Below are positions 10,901 through 21,091 of a stretch of 64,000 nucleotides of DNA, one piece after another. The notes under the pieces were generated by a model that made no database searches, was not told the origin of the DNA, and was given only the letters and a program-made list of their open reading frames with translations. Origin of the DNA: Membranipora membranacea (taxonomy: Eukaryota; Bryozoa; Gymnolaemata; Cheilostomatida; Membraniporidae); contig OU612065.1 of the NCBI GenBank assembly GCA_914767715.1, forward strand, positions 19,342,001 to 19,406,000, written 5' to 3'. Each line of letters opens with the position of its first letter. The first letter of the stretch is position 1. The translations under genes and the position numbers were made by a program.

Positions 10901-13900
10901 CTCTCAGTTATTAGTCTGAGGGCTGAAGCCGCTTCAAATGCGAGTTTGTGGCATACTAATATTAAACATTCATGTCTGCCATGGTACTGGCACTTGCAGC
11001 GGTTTGAGCGCTCTGCACCCAGTTATAATTATATAACATATATGAATAAAAGAGCTGCATTGCAATGCAATGTAATGTAATGCAATGTAATGTAATGTAA
11101 TGCAATGCAATACAATACAATACAATACAATACAATACAATACAATACAATACAATACAATACAATACAATACAATACAATACAATACAATACGATGTAA
11201 TGCAATGCAATGCAATGCGATGCAATACAATGCAATACAATGCAATATGCACCAGTCTTTCTGCAGGATGTACCTGGTCTTTGCTGAATATTTCACCGTT
11301 TTCTCTTGGATCACAGTATCTGTTGGAGGAGAATATTACCAGGCCCATAACAGAACATGTCAGGGTGAAAATAACTTTCCCGAGAGCTGCACCTGAGTAC
11401 GCTCTGTGTAAAGAAACAGAATGAGGGTGAGAAAAATCCAATACTACAATAATTGTTGATTTAAAAGGAAAGTCTTACAAGTAAAGTGAAGCTATTATCT
11501 GTTGGCAGCAATGATTGACATACTTGATAATCTGTTTGTCAGAACCCAGAGTGAGTGCCCTCATGATTGACGCTTGGTCAATTCCAAACTGTTTCACTCC
11601 ACTTAGTATGCCATCGATCATCTGGTTCCACAAAGTGTGTCGCGTTCTAGGGTCGAAATCCAAAACCTTCTGCCATCTTGATTATAATAAAGGAAAGATA
11701 GAATTAGCCATAAGATTGAGCTGAAGTTATACGGTCTTACCACTTTTATGAGGGTTATACAAGGCTATGTTATGAAATCAAGGCAAGGGTTATGAGAGTG
11801 CTGAAGGCTGGAGATCCATGGAACAATTTTTGATCCACCATGTCAAATCAATCTATCATACTTTTACCACATGTAGCCTAATTAATCTTAATTTCTTTCT
11901 GTTTTTGGCTACCTCAGAGGTCAACAAGCTGCCTTTAACAATCTGTTATTTGTAAACTTTCAAGCCAACCTCTACAAATGAATAAATAGTAATAATAATA
12001 ATATCAGGTCAATCACTGACAATTGGCAATTCCAGAAAACTGCATTGTGGGATACTCTTCAACGCAGTCTAAATTTCTGGAGAACATGAATAATAAGATC
12101 GTTATGTTCAATAGCTTGTAGTGATCAAAATTGCAGGTGTCAACATACTCAAGTACATCAAGTCTTCCGCTCTTTCTGCTAACACTCGTGATCTCAGTGA
12201 ATCCTCCCTCATGAATTACGCCTGCTATGAACACAGTGAATATACCGGCAAACATAATCAGAAGCTGAAGTGTGTCAGTCCATAATACTGCCTTCATACC
12301 ACCCTGCAATAAAAATCATGCAGTTAGCGTTAATGGTCACTGAAAAAGTTTTCAGCTGCAGACAACCCTTTCCTTTTTGACCACCACGAATATAAATTGA
12401 ATTAAATTTGCTTTTAGCCAATACTTAGATTTTTCTGGAGGTAAACTTAGTTGTGCATATATATATATACTTTTATTGTCAGCAACAATTCATTATTTCA
12501 AATGTTTTTCATGATGTGACATAAATGGCAAAAAAGAAAAATGATACAAACAAAGATTCAACAAAACTATGCCAATAAACTGAAAAAATGTTGCATTAGC
12601 CTTTTCTTAAACATATTCAAAGTAAGAGTGCTTCTCAATGAAGAGGGTAAAATATTAAAGTTTGTTGCTATTTTGTGGTTTAAGTTGTCTAATGGAGGTT
12701 TAAGTAAGTGTGTATCTCTTCTTGGAAATCGGTGTGGTGTGGTAACAAAAAAATCAGAGATGTATGGAGGTGATAAATTATTCAGAGCCTTAAATCCCGT
12801 AATGCAAGTAAAATAATTGCTCCGTAATGGAAGGGGTAAAATTTTAAGTGATGTACATAGGTCATTAGTAGGTGACAAATAAAAAGGAATATGTTGAACA
12901 TTGGCCACAATTCTCAAGGCTCTTCTTTGCTGAGTGAAAATAGGGTTTGTGATATTTGATGCACATAAGCTGTAATATATATGGATACCATAAATGAGAT
13001 AACAGTGAATAAATTGAAAATAAAATTGTTTAGCAGAATGCGTGGTCAAGTAGGGTCTGCATAGCTTAAGTAAGTTTGTATTTTTTGACACCTTATCCAA
13101 AACAGTCTCACAATGACCATTCAATGAAAATAAGTCAGATATCTTAAAGCCAAGAAGTTCAGTTTCATGCCTTTGAAATATTTGGTTATTGTCAATTTTT
13201 AAATTTAATGATGATGCTCTCTATCGCATCAGGTACGGTAAGCTCGTTCAAATTAAGCCCATGAATTATTGATATCTACTGCCAACTTGCAAAGGGTTCA
13301 TCAGGAGGGCTGTGACATAATTACAATATATAATTATACAAATATTTATAGTTTTATTAAATATTTGTTATATTTATTTTTTATCAATTTTATTTGCAGA
13401 TCAAGTCACTAGGACATCGTGGCTCATGAGGGGGTCAACATTTGTTTTCAGTTGGGTCAGACGGCCGGTGGGTTGGTTGGGCAGTGAATAGGTTGGGAGG
13501 TTGGTCCTACAATCTGTATGAAGACAATCCTCTGTTTCTTCAAAAAATGGTAGTCGGCTATGGCGGGTAAGGCTATAGGTTAGATAGCCCTGTGTATAAA
13601 GTAAGAAAGCAGATAAACAGTCCTTCTAATTTCTAATTTTTAAGCTGTCCTGTCATTCAGAAGGGTAGGTCTTTCACTGTGAATTGAATATTCACATTGA
13701 ATCTTGTTGACTCCTCAGATTAAAAACATATAAATGGTCTGAAATTAGCTACACAGCACTACAACACTTATATATGTAAGTATAATTTGTATATCATGCA
13801 TATTGTTTTGGCAACAGTTGTGAAATCTTATAAGAGGTGGAAACTGCCACCTTCCTTTTGTACTTACAAGAACAGTATAGAGTAGAGACACTCCAGTTAT

Positions 13901-16900
13901 AAGAGCTACAGACACCCACAGGTTAATCCCTGTCACTGTGAACATACAAATACTGCTTAAAGACTACCCAAAGACCATTGCATGTTATAGTCGGGAAGTT
14001 TGTCAGATTTGCATGGTAAACAAATTCAAAGCTCTACTTGACATGAATAATTGATGGTGGAAAAAGTGCCTCCCATAAGGGAAGGTAACTCCCATTCTCT
14101 GCATTACGATGTCACAGTCTCACGGAAATGCTTGTTGCTTGTAGTGCACTTCCAGGAGACTGTGACATCATAATGCAGAGGATGGGAGTTACCTTACCTG
14201 CCTGCCTGCCATAACATGAATTGATCTTTGGGTGTCTTTAAGTGCCTTAACTATGAGCTTAGGATTATGAAGCCCCATGGATTTAAAAGACAAAATGTTC
14301 AAGAAACGGTGTACACAATATTGATTACTGGCTGGCAGTATATATATTTATATATCAATGATTGCTGATTTTTTGAATATAAAGATTCACAAAATATGAA
14401 TAATATGCTCAATTGTTTGACAAATCATACCTGCAGATACTGCTAACGATGGCCCGTATATCACCAAACCAGTAATAACCAGCTGTGAGAAAAACGAACA
14501 ATAGCATGGTGTAATATAACCTTTTTGGTAAGCTGCTTTAACTGACCTTTAAATTCCAATCGAATTACAATTAAATTTTCTATTTATCTTTACTTCAGAA
14601 AAGGAGCTGTCTTACATACCTACAATAACAGAAGATATAGATGAATGAGGCAAGGAGTTAGATACTTTAACTCCTTGAATAAGGGAACAGTGGCTGTAAG
14701 TTGTTCATTGTCACAAACTCTGTCAGTTCGAAGATGAGTAATTGTTATATATATATTTATATATCCATGTCATTTGCATTGGTCATTTTATAAATATAAA
14801 GCCACTCACCAGGTTCAAAATAGTTGCCCATTCTACAGTTAACTTCACTGCTTTTCCGAATCGTAGATCAAGGTACTATAGATATAAAAAAAAGAGGATT
14901 AGCAGCTTGACAACTGTGTTAAGGCCAATCCACAATGTCCCAGATACTGATCCCAGATGGTCCCAGTCCTATGTGCACATTGTAAACCCATCCCAGTGTA
15001 GCAATTGGGTTTTTGACAAGGTTTGGTTTGGTTTAATTTGTTGTGACATATATACATGTACATACATAATATAGTGAAATGATATAATGGTTTTGCCGCT
15101 GATGACTAAAAAACTAAAAGGTTCAAATGATAAAAAGTAATTGATAATAAAAAAAATAGCACAGATACAAACTAAAATAGAACATTGTATTAGCGTTTAC
15201 TGGAATTATTGCAGACAATTATAAAATGCCGTATAAAGCTGTCACTACCGATTGCTGCTCGATGTTTGTATGATTGCAGCCTTCCAGATCGGAGTTTAGT
15301 CAAGAATGAGTGGAAAGGATGGTGTTCATCCTTCTGTATGTGGATAATAAAGGAGTTCATTCTATCTTTGACAATGCAATCAAAACCACAGTTCTCTAGG
15401 CCATAGCTGCTTGCAGTTTTGTACACTTTGCGGATTGACTTGATGTCTCTATCATATAAATTGCTAAAAATGACTAGCAAACAATAGAAAAAACAGGATT
15501 CAACAAAACTACTAAAAATCTGATTGAGAAAATGATTGCTGGCCCTTAAAAACTTAAACTGCTTGACTAGATACAGGCGTTGTTTAGCACTCAATATTTT
15601 ACTTGCGATGTGGTTCTCAAAACGCAGTTTATTGTCCATTGTTACGCCAAGATATTTGACACTGGTGCTGGGAGTAATCACTGTGCCATCCAGGGAGAGC
15701 TGTTCAAAATCTGGGGGGTTACGCTGGGTAGTGAAAAGCATTTCATTTGTCTTGGTTGGGTTTAGCAGTAAATCACTGGATTTGCACAAAAGACTTATCC
15801 TACTGATCTCATCTAAATAGTTTGCAAAATCTGCATCAGCGGCTATGTTTCCAATTATAACAGTATCATCTGCGTATTTCAAAATTGGGACAGTTGAGTC
15901 CTTTTCAAATCTCAAGAAGAAGGTGTTCAGCTGATCTGCAGAGAATAATGGTATAGGTGTGGTTGTTGATGGATCGGTTGTCAGCCCTCCCATTTTCTTA
16001 ACATCACGCCATAGCTTTAGCTGGGTTTTTTGATAATTGTTCTTCTATATTCTGAGTGTATTGTTTTTTAGATTTGATGAGCTCTTTAGAAATGGATCGT
16101 TGTAGATGTCTAGCAGTTTTGGTTTCACCATTCCGTGTTGCTGCAAGCTTGTCATGCAGAAGTTTTGAAACGTGTTCATTAACCCAAGGTTTGCTGTTCT
16201 GATATAGCTTTTTCTTTACTGAGGGTATACTCAAATCGGTGCAGAAATTAATATATCCGGTAAGAACTTCAACTTGCTGATTGATATTGTCTTTGGCATC
16301 GATCAACACATCCCAATCTGTGCAATCGAAGCAGCCTTGTAATATCTCACAGTTGTCATCTGAGAATACACGTTTGTCAATCACTTTAGGTTTGCACAGT
16401 GATTTCGGCTTGTAAGACGGAACCAGATGAATAATATTGTGATCCGACTTACCCAAGGTATTCAGCTTCTGGCAGTATTTGTAGGCATTCTTGACATTTA
16501 CAAAACATTTATCTAGAGTTTTTCCGGCTCTAGTTGTTTTAGTCACTACTTGTTGATACTTTGACAGTTTTAGTGCTAATGTGTTGAAGGATTGCAGCAT
16601 TTGGATATTTAACCTCTAATTCTTGTATGTGTTGAGTAATGTAATTTTTTGTGCTTTCAGTGTTGGCAGCAGTTTTTGATTGTCCCGTTAGTGCTGGGGA
16701 AACTATGATATGCGTTCACATTGTTTTTGATCGTCCCAGATAGTCCAACAGCATCCCAGATCATCCAAATATTGTATTCACATAGTACCCAGTAGTCTGA
16801 GCCCCCTGAAATCTTGCCCCCGCCTGATGCCCCCCCAGCCGTGGCAAAGTACCATGATGTAAAATGAGTCTGGGTCAGTAATGTAAAAGTTGTAGCAAAC

Positions 16901-18919
16901 TTTCCCGTTTTAGTGCTATATTGAATATTAGTCAAATTCTAATAGCCATCATATATTATTTTGGAGTTGCCCCACCATACATAAATGAAGGCAATTCCCA
17001 TTTTTACATGTAGTGTGAATACAAAGGTATTAATAATATAACTCAGCCAGAAACCAATCAGTCAAGTAGCAGCAAACAGATAGTGCAGACTACTATCATA
17101 TTTCGTACTGAGGAAGCATATTATACCTTTGTACCAACTACGTATATATATATCATTATTAAATATTATGGATCCAAACAAAAAACTACAATAAAAAAAT
17201 AGACAAAAGCTAAAAAGAAAAGGAAAAAGAGAAGAAGGCAAGATTGGGAGAGGGACTCTACATACATATGACTGTTTACTGTACAACATGTATACTCATG
17301 AGGACAGCTCACAGGTCTATTCCAAAACCTGGGATTTTGGCTATGTTTGACAGTCAAACATTGCCAAAATCCCAGGTTTTGGAGTAGACCTGTGGGACAG
17401 CTAGATTACTCATATGAGGATTATATTACTTGTAGAGTCACCCAGAAGGCTGGCGGCTAGTAGAGAGGACAATCCACTGATAGCTCTGTGCTGAGAAGAT
17501 CTTGCCCAAATCTTGCTTGAGCAAGTCAGACTTTTGTAGCACTGATTTGAGGTGAGCCTGTTCTATCGATTGTATTGAGTTTAGTTGTATCGCCGATACA
17601 GTATCGGTTATTCTACAACCCCTAGTTTCAGACATAACAATAGACCCAGAGACATTTTTTTTGCTGGTATTATATCATATTCATGTTCACATAGACTGAG
17701 ATTGCTATCTGATATGGCTGTCTGGGACAATGTGGACCAGCCTTAGGCCTTCTTTTACTTTCCTCATATTATGAAAATTAGCCAAACATTGTTATATGAT
17801 AAACAATAGTTTAGATTGCAATATATTATTGTTAAAAATGTCACCTGAATAAATAAAAAGAAATAAAATCAGTGTAATGGGATCTAGGTTTGAGGAGATA
17901 ACTGACCTTGAAAATACTGACGACCTTCAGGTTGTAGAACACAGGTATGTAAAATGTTGTAGCTATGAATATTCCTACCGGCCGAAAAAATGCTCCCAAC
18001 ATGAATATCGTACCAAAGGAATAAATCTCCGTTGGTACAGAGATGAGAGTCAACGAAGATACAAAACTACAACAAAAGATGGAAGTATCTTAACATTAAA
18101 CACTGTTGGGGTTGGGGTGGACACCATCCCTCCCCCGACAGCCTGCCCAGGCTTATCTGTGTCAACTTCTCATTCCGATGTTTTACTAAAGAAATGGAAT
18201 CCTTCCCACCTCTCCCAATCACTCCCAAAAACAAACTGCAATATTGATGAACTTATCGGTCTTATCTCTACACTCCCCCCTTCCTTGGCCTCCTCCTCAG
18301 CCCACAACAGAAGTCTAGAACTCATGTTTGCCTTTTCCTCATGATACGTTAAATGTTTAAAGAAGCTTATAAATTACAATTAGTGCCCGCCTCTTCTGTT
18401 GTGAAAATCTCAAATAAAATGAAAATTCTAAACAGATCTGCCACATCAAGCTGTTGTTCAACTATAAATTGAAAATTCTATAATAATAGCTCTTCCCTCA
18501 CTCACAGTCTATTGAAGCTTCATCTGGCACAGTCTAATTTTTCAGTCTTTGTTTGCATAATGAAATAGGCAGCTGGCAGCTACAGCGACGACTTGGCGTG
18601 AAAGGCTGAAATTTAAATTCACCTTTCAAGTGACCACAATACTATTTATATTGATACATAGCGGTGTATTTCATTGACATGAGTCTACTCGATCCATAAA
18701 ATGGCAACTATTAAGTGTAGGTTCAAGAACTCACCTTGCCAAAAGACTGCAGGAAACTGGAAACCAAGGCATGTTCTTATCGGCGAACAGATACTCCCGA
18801 GTCGTTTTCTGCTTCCCTCCACTAAACGCATAGTAAAATCCAATAAAAGCTGACAGCAACAAAACTACAGCCAGGACAACATAGTCTGGCCATTGAAAGT
18901 ATATGGGATCTGCTGCCAT
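7983..18919 (-). CDS. SLC5-family sodium/solute symporter, copy B (SMCT/SMVT-like)
   Basis: Predicted plasma-membrane Na+-coupled transporter of small organic anions (monocarboxylate or vitamin type). Fourteen exons, in coding order: 18735-18919, 17907-18066, 14810-14875, 14431-14482, 13868-13935, 12149-12303, 11524-11676, 11274-11403, 10667-10755, 10030-10213, 9257-9374, 8965-9127, 8564-8664, 7983-8173. They sum to 1815 nt, 604 codons plus stop, the usual SLC5 size (13 helices). Family signatures: PTEIYSFGTIF in exon 2, YLDLRFGKAVK in exon 3, GGMKAVLWTD in exon 6, RHTLWNQ in exon 7, STISS then TDIIKP in exon 10 (Na+-site helix region), VFGGPSLAVFSMG in exon 11. Exon 12 encodes a loop with several N-x-S/T sites. 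The C-terminus is acidic and ends IDKT. Every exon length and phase matches copy C and no frame break was seen. Introns 2, 5, 6 and 8 hold LINE fragments, MITEs and a pentanucleotide repeat. Substrate cannot be told from sequence. Confidence 0.92.
9640..9830 (+). mobile_element. Degraded tRNA-derived SINE (family shared with 29240-29480)
   Basis: The sequence shares CCGGCGCCGGC, CATTTCTGATTT, GGTACTGGC-like and AAAGATCCCCCTCTGC blocks in order with the better copy at 29240-29480. The internal B box is degraded here. It lies in intron 10 of SLC5 copy B. Confidence 0.55.
11055..11248. repeat. Pentanucleotide tandem repeat (TACAA/TGCAA)n
   Basis: About 190 bp of 5-bp units. The centre is homogeneous (AATAC)n and both edges are TGCAA/TGTAA variants, as expected from mutation at the margins and homogenisation in the middle. 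It lies in intron 8 of SLC5 copy B, its edge about 25 nt from that intron's 5' splice site at 11273. Because 5 and 3 are coprime, it is open in several frames on both strands; those frames are not genes. Confidence 0.9.
11905..12003 (+). mobile_element. 5'-truncated LINE tail
   Basis: The stretch has CAGAGGTCAACAAG at its start, CCTCTA(C)AAA near its end and a terminal AATAAT-type microsatellite. All three are shared in order with the tail of the LINE at 2165-2248, so this is a short 3' fragment of the same or a sister family. It lies in intron 6 of SLC5 copy B, antisense to the gene. Confidence 0.6.
12450..13208 (-). mobile_element. 5'-truncated LINE (C-terminal part of reverse transcriptase ORF)
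   Basis: A minus-strand frame (12567-13124, extendable upstream to about 13208 through FKIS and KIDNNQ-like residues) encodes the end of a CR1/Jockey-type RT and its C-terminal region: LCRPYLTTHSAKQFYFQFIH, IYGIHIYYS, QQRRALRIVANV, then LPLPLRSNYF and SLRSTLTLNMFKKRL. The 3' end falls at an (AT)n stretch near 12456-12470. It lies in intron 5 of SLC5 copy B in sense orientation. No homologue is present in copy C, so it inserted after the duplication. Confidence 0.8.
14082..14195. mobile_element. Fold-back MITE
   Basis: Inverted repeat: left arm AAGGTAACTCCCATTCTCTG, right arm ending GAGGATGGGAGTTACCTT. The arms extend through GATGTCACAGTCTC and its complement, giving about 38-bp arms with two mismatches and a roughly 35-bp loop. 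It lies in intron 4 of SLC5 copy B. Confidence 0.65.
15190..16600 (-). mobile_element. Internally deleted L2/CR1-like LINE
   Basis: Frame 16004-16600 carries the end of an apurinic endonuclease-like domain (LDKCFVN, GKSDHNIIHLVPSYKPK) and the linker that follows. Frame 15190-15993 carries the second half of reverse transcriptase: LKYADDTVIIG (catalytic ADD box), LLLNPTKTNEM, SVKYLGVTMDNKLRF and the C-terminal tail. The fingers and first RT motifs that should lie between the two frames are absent, so an internal deletion joined them at about 16000. It lies in intron 2 of SLC5 copy B, sense to the gene. Confidence 0.85.
16792..16842 (-). repeat. G-rich dispersed motif, copy 3
   Basis: On the minus strand it reads GGCGGGGGCAAGATTTCAGG then GGGCTCAGACTAC. 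It is homologous to the copies at 38376-38428 and 38581-38618 and more distantly to 7098-7143. Confidence 0.4.
17310..17394. mobile_element. hAT-like palindromic MITE with 8-bp TSD
   Basis: An 85-bp near-perfect palindrome beginning CACAGGTCTATTCC and ending GGAGTAGACCTGTG. It is flanked on both sides by the 8-bp direct repeat GGACAGCT (17302-17309, 17395-17402). The 8-bp duplication and CA...TG ends fit the hAT superfamily. It lies in intron 2 of SLC5 copy B. Confidence 0.8.
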
Positions 18920-19012
18920 GTTGCAGTTTTGCTAAGAATGTATTCTGCTGATCTGGATGTGCATACATACATATAATACTGTTTTATCTCAATTCGTCCA
19001 TTGGTTGATTGG
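18920..19012 (-). promoter_or_regulatory. Predicted promoter of SLC5 copy B (CCAAT, GATA, TATA-like)
   Basis: Minus-strand order: CCAAT at 19008-19012 and 19000-19004, GATAAA at 18983-18988, and a TATA-like ATTATAT at about 18971-18979. This mirrors copies A and C. Confidence 0.45.
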
Positions 19013-19159
19013 TCGATTGCTATCATATTTTATCATTGCTTGTGAAGAGAGGCTTATCATAGCTGCAACATATTCCCACAGAGTAAAGCTGTGGCTTCAC
19101 ATGCCGTACTTTCCATAGGATCGGAGAACTTTAAGATTGGCTACGGTTTTGCCAACGAT

Positions 19160-21060
19160 ATCCATTACTTTTACCCATATCATAGCTTTCAATGTTTCAT
19201 TGTAAAAATTTGCATACCTTCATACAGCGGTTATAAACCCTGCCAGCAGGCTAGGTTTTGTGATACTTATATGGGGCTTCATGATGGCAGGTTTTGGCAG
19301 AGACTGGTACATGGTTAAACGGTGTGGGTGTCAACCTGCAACCAATTGCATCCACCTGCACCTCAATTGGTGTAAATATTAAATGTGATACTCCAGCATC
19401 ATGTTTACACAGATAAGATATATCTAGATAATGAAACCGACATAAACAAAGATGCAATATCTCAAAGTTTGTATAAAGTTGCTAAGTGGTATTCCAGTCA
19501 TCAGATTACATCAGTGTTTGTCTAGGACTACCTGATATGGCTGTCGCAGGCCATCCCCCCTAGCCGACCTGGAACAATTAATGGAGGCGGACCGGCACAT
19601 GCTCAAACTCTTCAGATACTGATGCGGGCATCACTCGGTGCGAAACGAAAATTATTTCCTCAACCCATAGATGGGTTCAAAATGGTGTGATGGCCAATTT
19701 ACTGAAAAAAGTGGTTTGATAACCATACCTGAATTGTTTTATCAGCCTATTGATCAGGAGCTGACATGGTGATTGACTCAATGAGCGTAGCTGATGCGAA
19801 TACCAAATTAAAAAGGGATCTGAAGTCAAGCCATTCAACAAAACTTAGCATTGAAAATGGAGGTCCCGATCATTGGGGCAGGGTCAGTTATCTGAGGCAA
19901 AATTGGAATATTTACCTCTTATGGTGTACTGAGAAGCATAGCCATGGCATCAGTTGATATTGCCACCTTTTTTAACATATCCTCACCGATGCTGCCAACA
20001 ATTGCCGGTGCCTAACTATGTTAAAACAAACATGCACAGAGAGGCAGCACGTTTATGTAAATATCTGTGTATTAGCAAGCGATTCGATACTTCCATTACT
20101 GGCAGAGTTTCCAATCATAGTATTATAATATGTGTTAAGGTAGAAACATAAGATTATAAATTCAAATAAAATAATATAAATAGTTATAGTGTCATGATCT
20201 TTGAAGAAAACCCCAGTGTCTTCTGGGCACCGTCGAATGTGGGGGTAAGAGTCTGGGGGCTCATACTAGGGTGTTTGTGGTGACAATGCAGTTATTGAGA
20301 GACAAAAATTCAAAATGTTGGCTACTCTTCCACGATGATGATATCAAAAACTTTTATATATCATGGTAATAGCTTATACAGTTCCTTAAAAATGTGCTAC
20401 GCCACATCTTTGTTGTTTGCTGATGTCTACTTGAGTAAAACGCTATGTTTCCAAGTCATCTAGTTCCACTCCCTTGTTCACTTCGCCCTAAAAGAGAAAA
20501 AATCAATCAACAATCATGTTTCAGAAAGTCTAACATGACAGTGAAACCTATTTCTCCTTTCATCTTATTTGCCAACAAAGAAATTGATCAATATATATCT
20601 CAGTGGAGTTAAGTATTCATGGGGGGAAAAGTTTTTCTTTCCCGAGCAGGCTTGATTTGGCAGGATTGGCAGGCAGGGTGTCAGCATGGGTGGCAGGACG
20701 GAGGGCAGGGGGAGTGGGAGGCAGGTTGGTGTAGATGTTGTAGGTTTAAATACAGTCACTACCTATGCTGTTATTAGAGGTGAGCCCTCATAATCTCATA
20801 ACCCTAGCTTGCCCACATTTACCCAGAAATACAAGTGGTGCGATTAATGAATGTCATGCCATTCTTATCATGTAAGCATTTTTATTCTCCTAGGACCAGA
20901 GAAAGGCGCTGAACAGCAACTAAGTACAAATCATATGGCAGTTATATTGTTTTATCATCCATCAGGTAGTGAATGATTTGAATCTGACCTTCAACCTGTG
21001 ACAGGACATGTGCACTCAGCAAAATATCAATAAGAAAACAATTTTGGCGCTGAGCTAAGG
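19160..21060. repeat. Duplicated SLC5 upstream spacer, copy B (empty hAT site)
   Basis: Paralogous to the spacer at 5221-7980 and more weakly to 28740-29190. The single octamer ATCTAGAT at 19422-19429 marks the unoccupied target of the 933-bp hAT element seen in copy A. A SINE tail sits at 19508-19640. A G-rich motif (copy 2) is at 20231-20270. An AATAAA on the minus strand (plus 20881-20886) could serve copy C, about 205 nt past its stop. No coding exon was found. Confidence 0.65.
19508..19640 (+). mobile_element. 5'-truncated SINE (tail shared with 50050-50230)
   Basis: GTTTGTCTAGGACTACCTGA, GGCTGTCGCAGGCCAT and CCCTAGCCGACCTGGAA occur in the same order as in the fuller copy at 50130-50195. 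The tRNA-like head is missing here. Confidence 0.65.
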
Positions 21061-21091
21061 TAAGACTCCCCTGATTGCTTCAAAGATCGTG

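Larger units (their letters stand above)
14922..17743. mobile_element. Possible TIR transposon interrupted by a LINE and a MITE
   Basis: The left end reads AGGCCAATCCACAATGTCCC and the reverse complement of the right end reads AGGCTGGTCCACATTGTCCC; similarity continues to TATGTG(C/A)ACAT about 50 bp in. Both ends abut TA. The interval is within intron 2 of SLC5 copy B, which is only 279 nt in copy C, so the extra 2.7 kb arrived after duplication. The L2-like LINE (15190-16600) and a hAT-like MITE (17310-17394) lie inside. Alternatively, two separate solo ends of one MITE family flank the LINE. Confidence 0.4.

Noticed and set aside
10962-11441. Long overlapping open frames on both strands (LYCIVLYCIV, YNTIQYNTIQ)
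   Set aside because: They are produced by the 5-bp tandem repeat, which lacks stops in several frames; the part outside the repeat is exon 8 of the symporter plus intron.
12013-12309. Extended minus frame after symporter exon 6 (DTCNFDHYKLLNITIL)
   Set aside because: A GTATGT donor at 12148 joins in phase to exon 7; the extension is intron, and in copy C the same read-through stops almost at once.
15209-15820. Plus-strand frames over the L2-like LINE
   Set aside because: They are complements of the reverse transcriptase coding frame on the minus strand.
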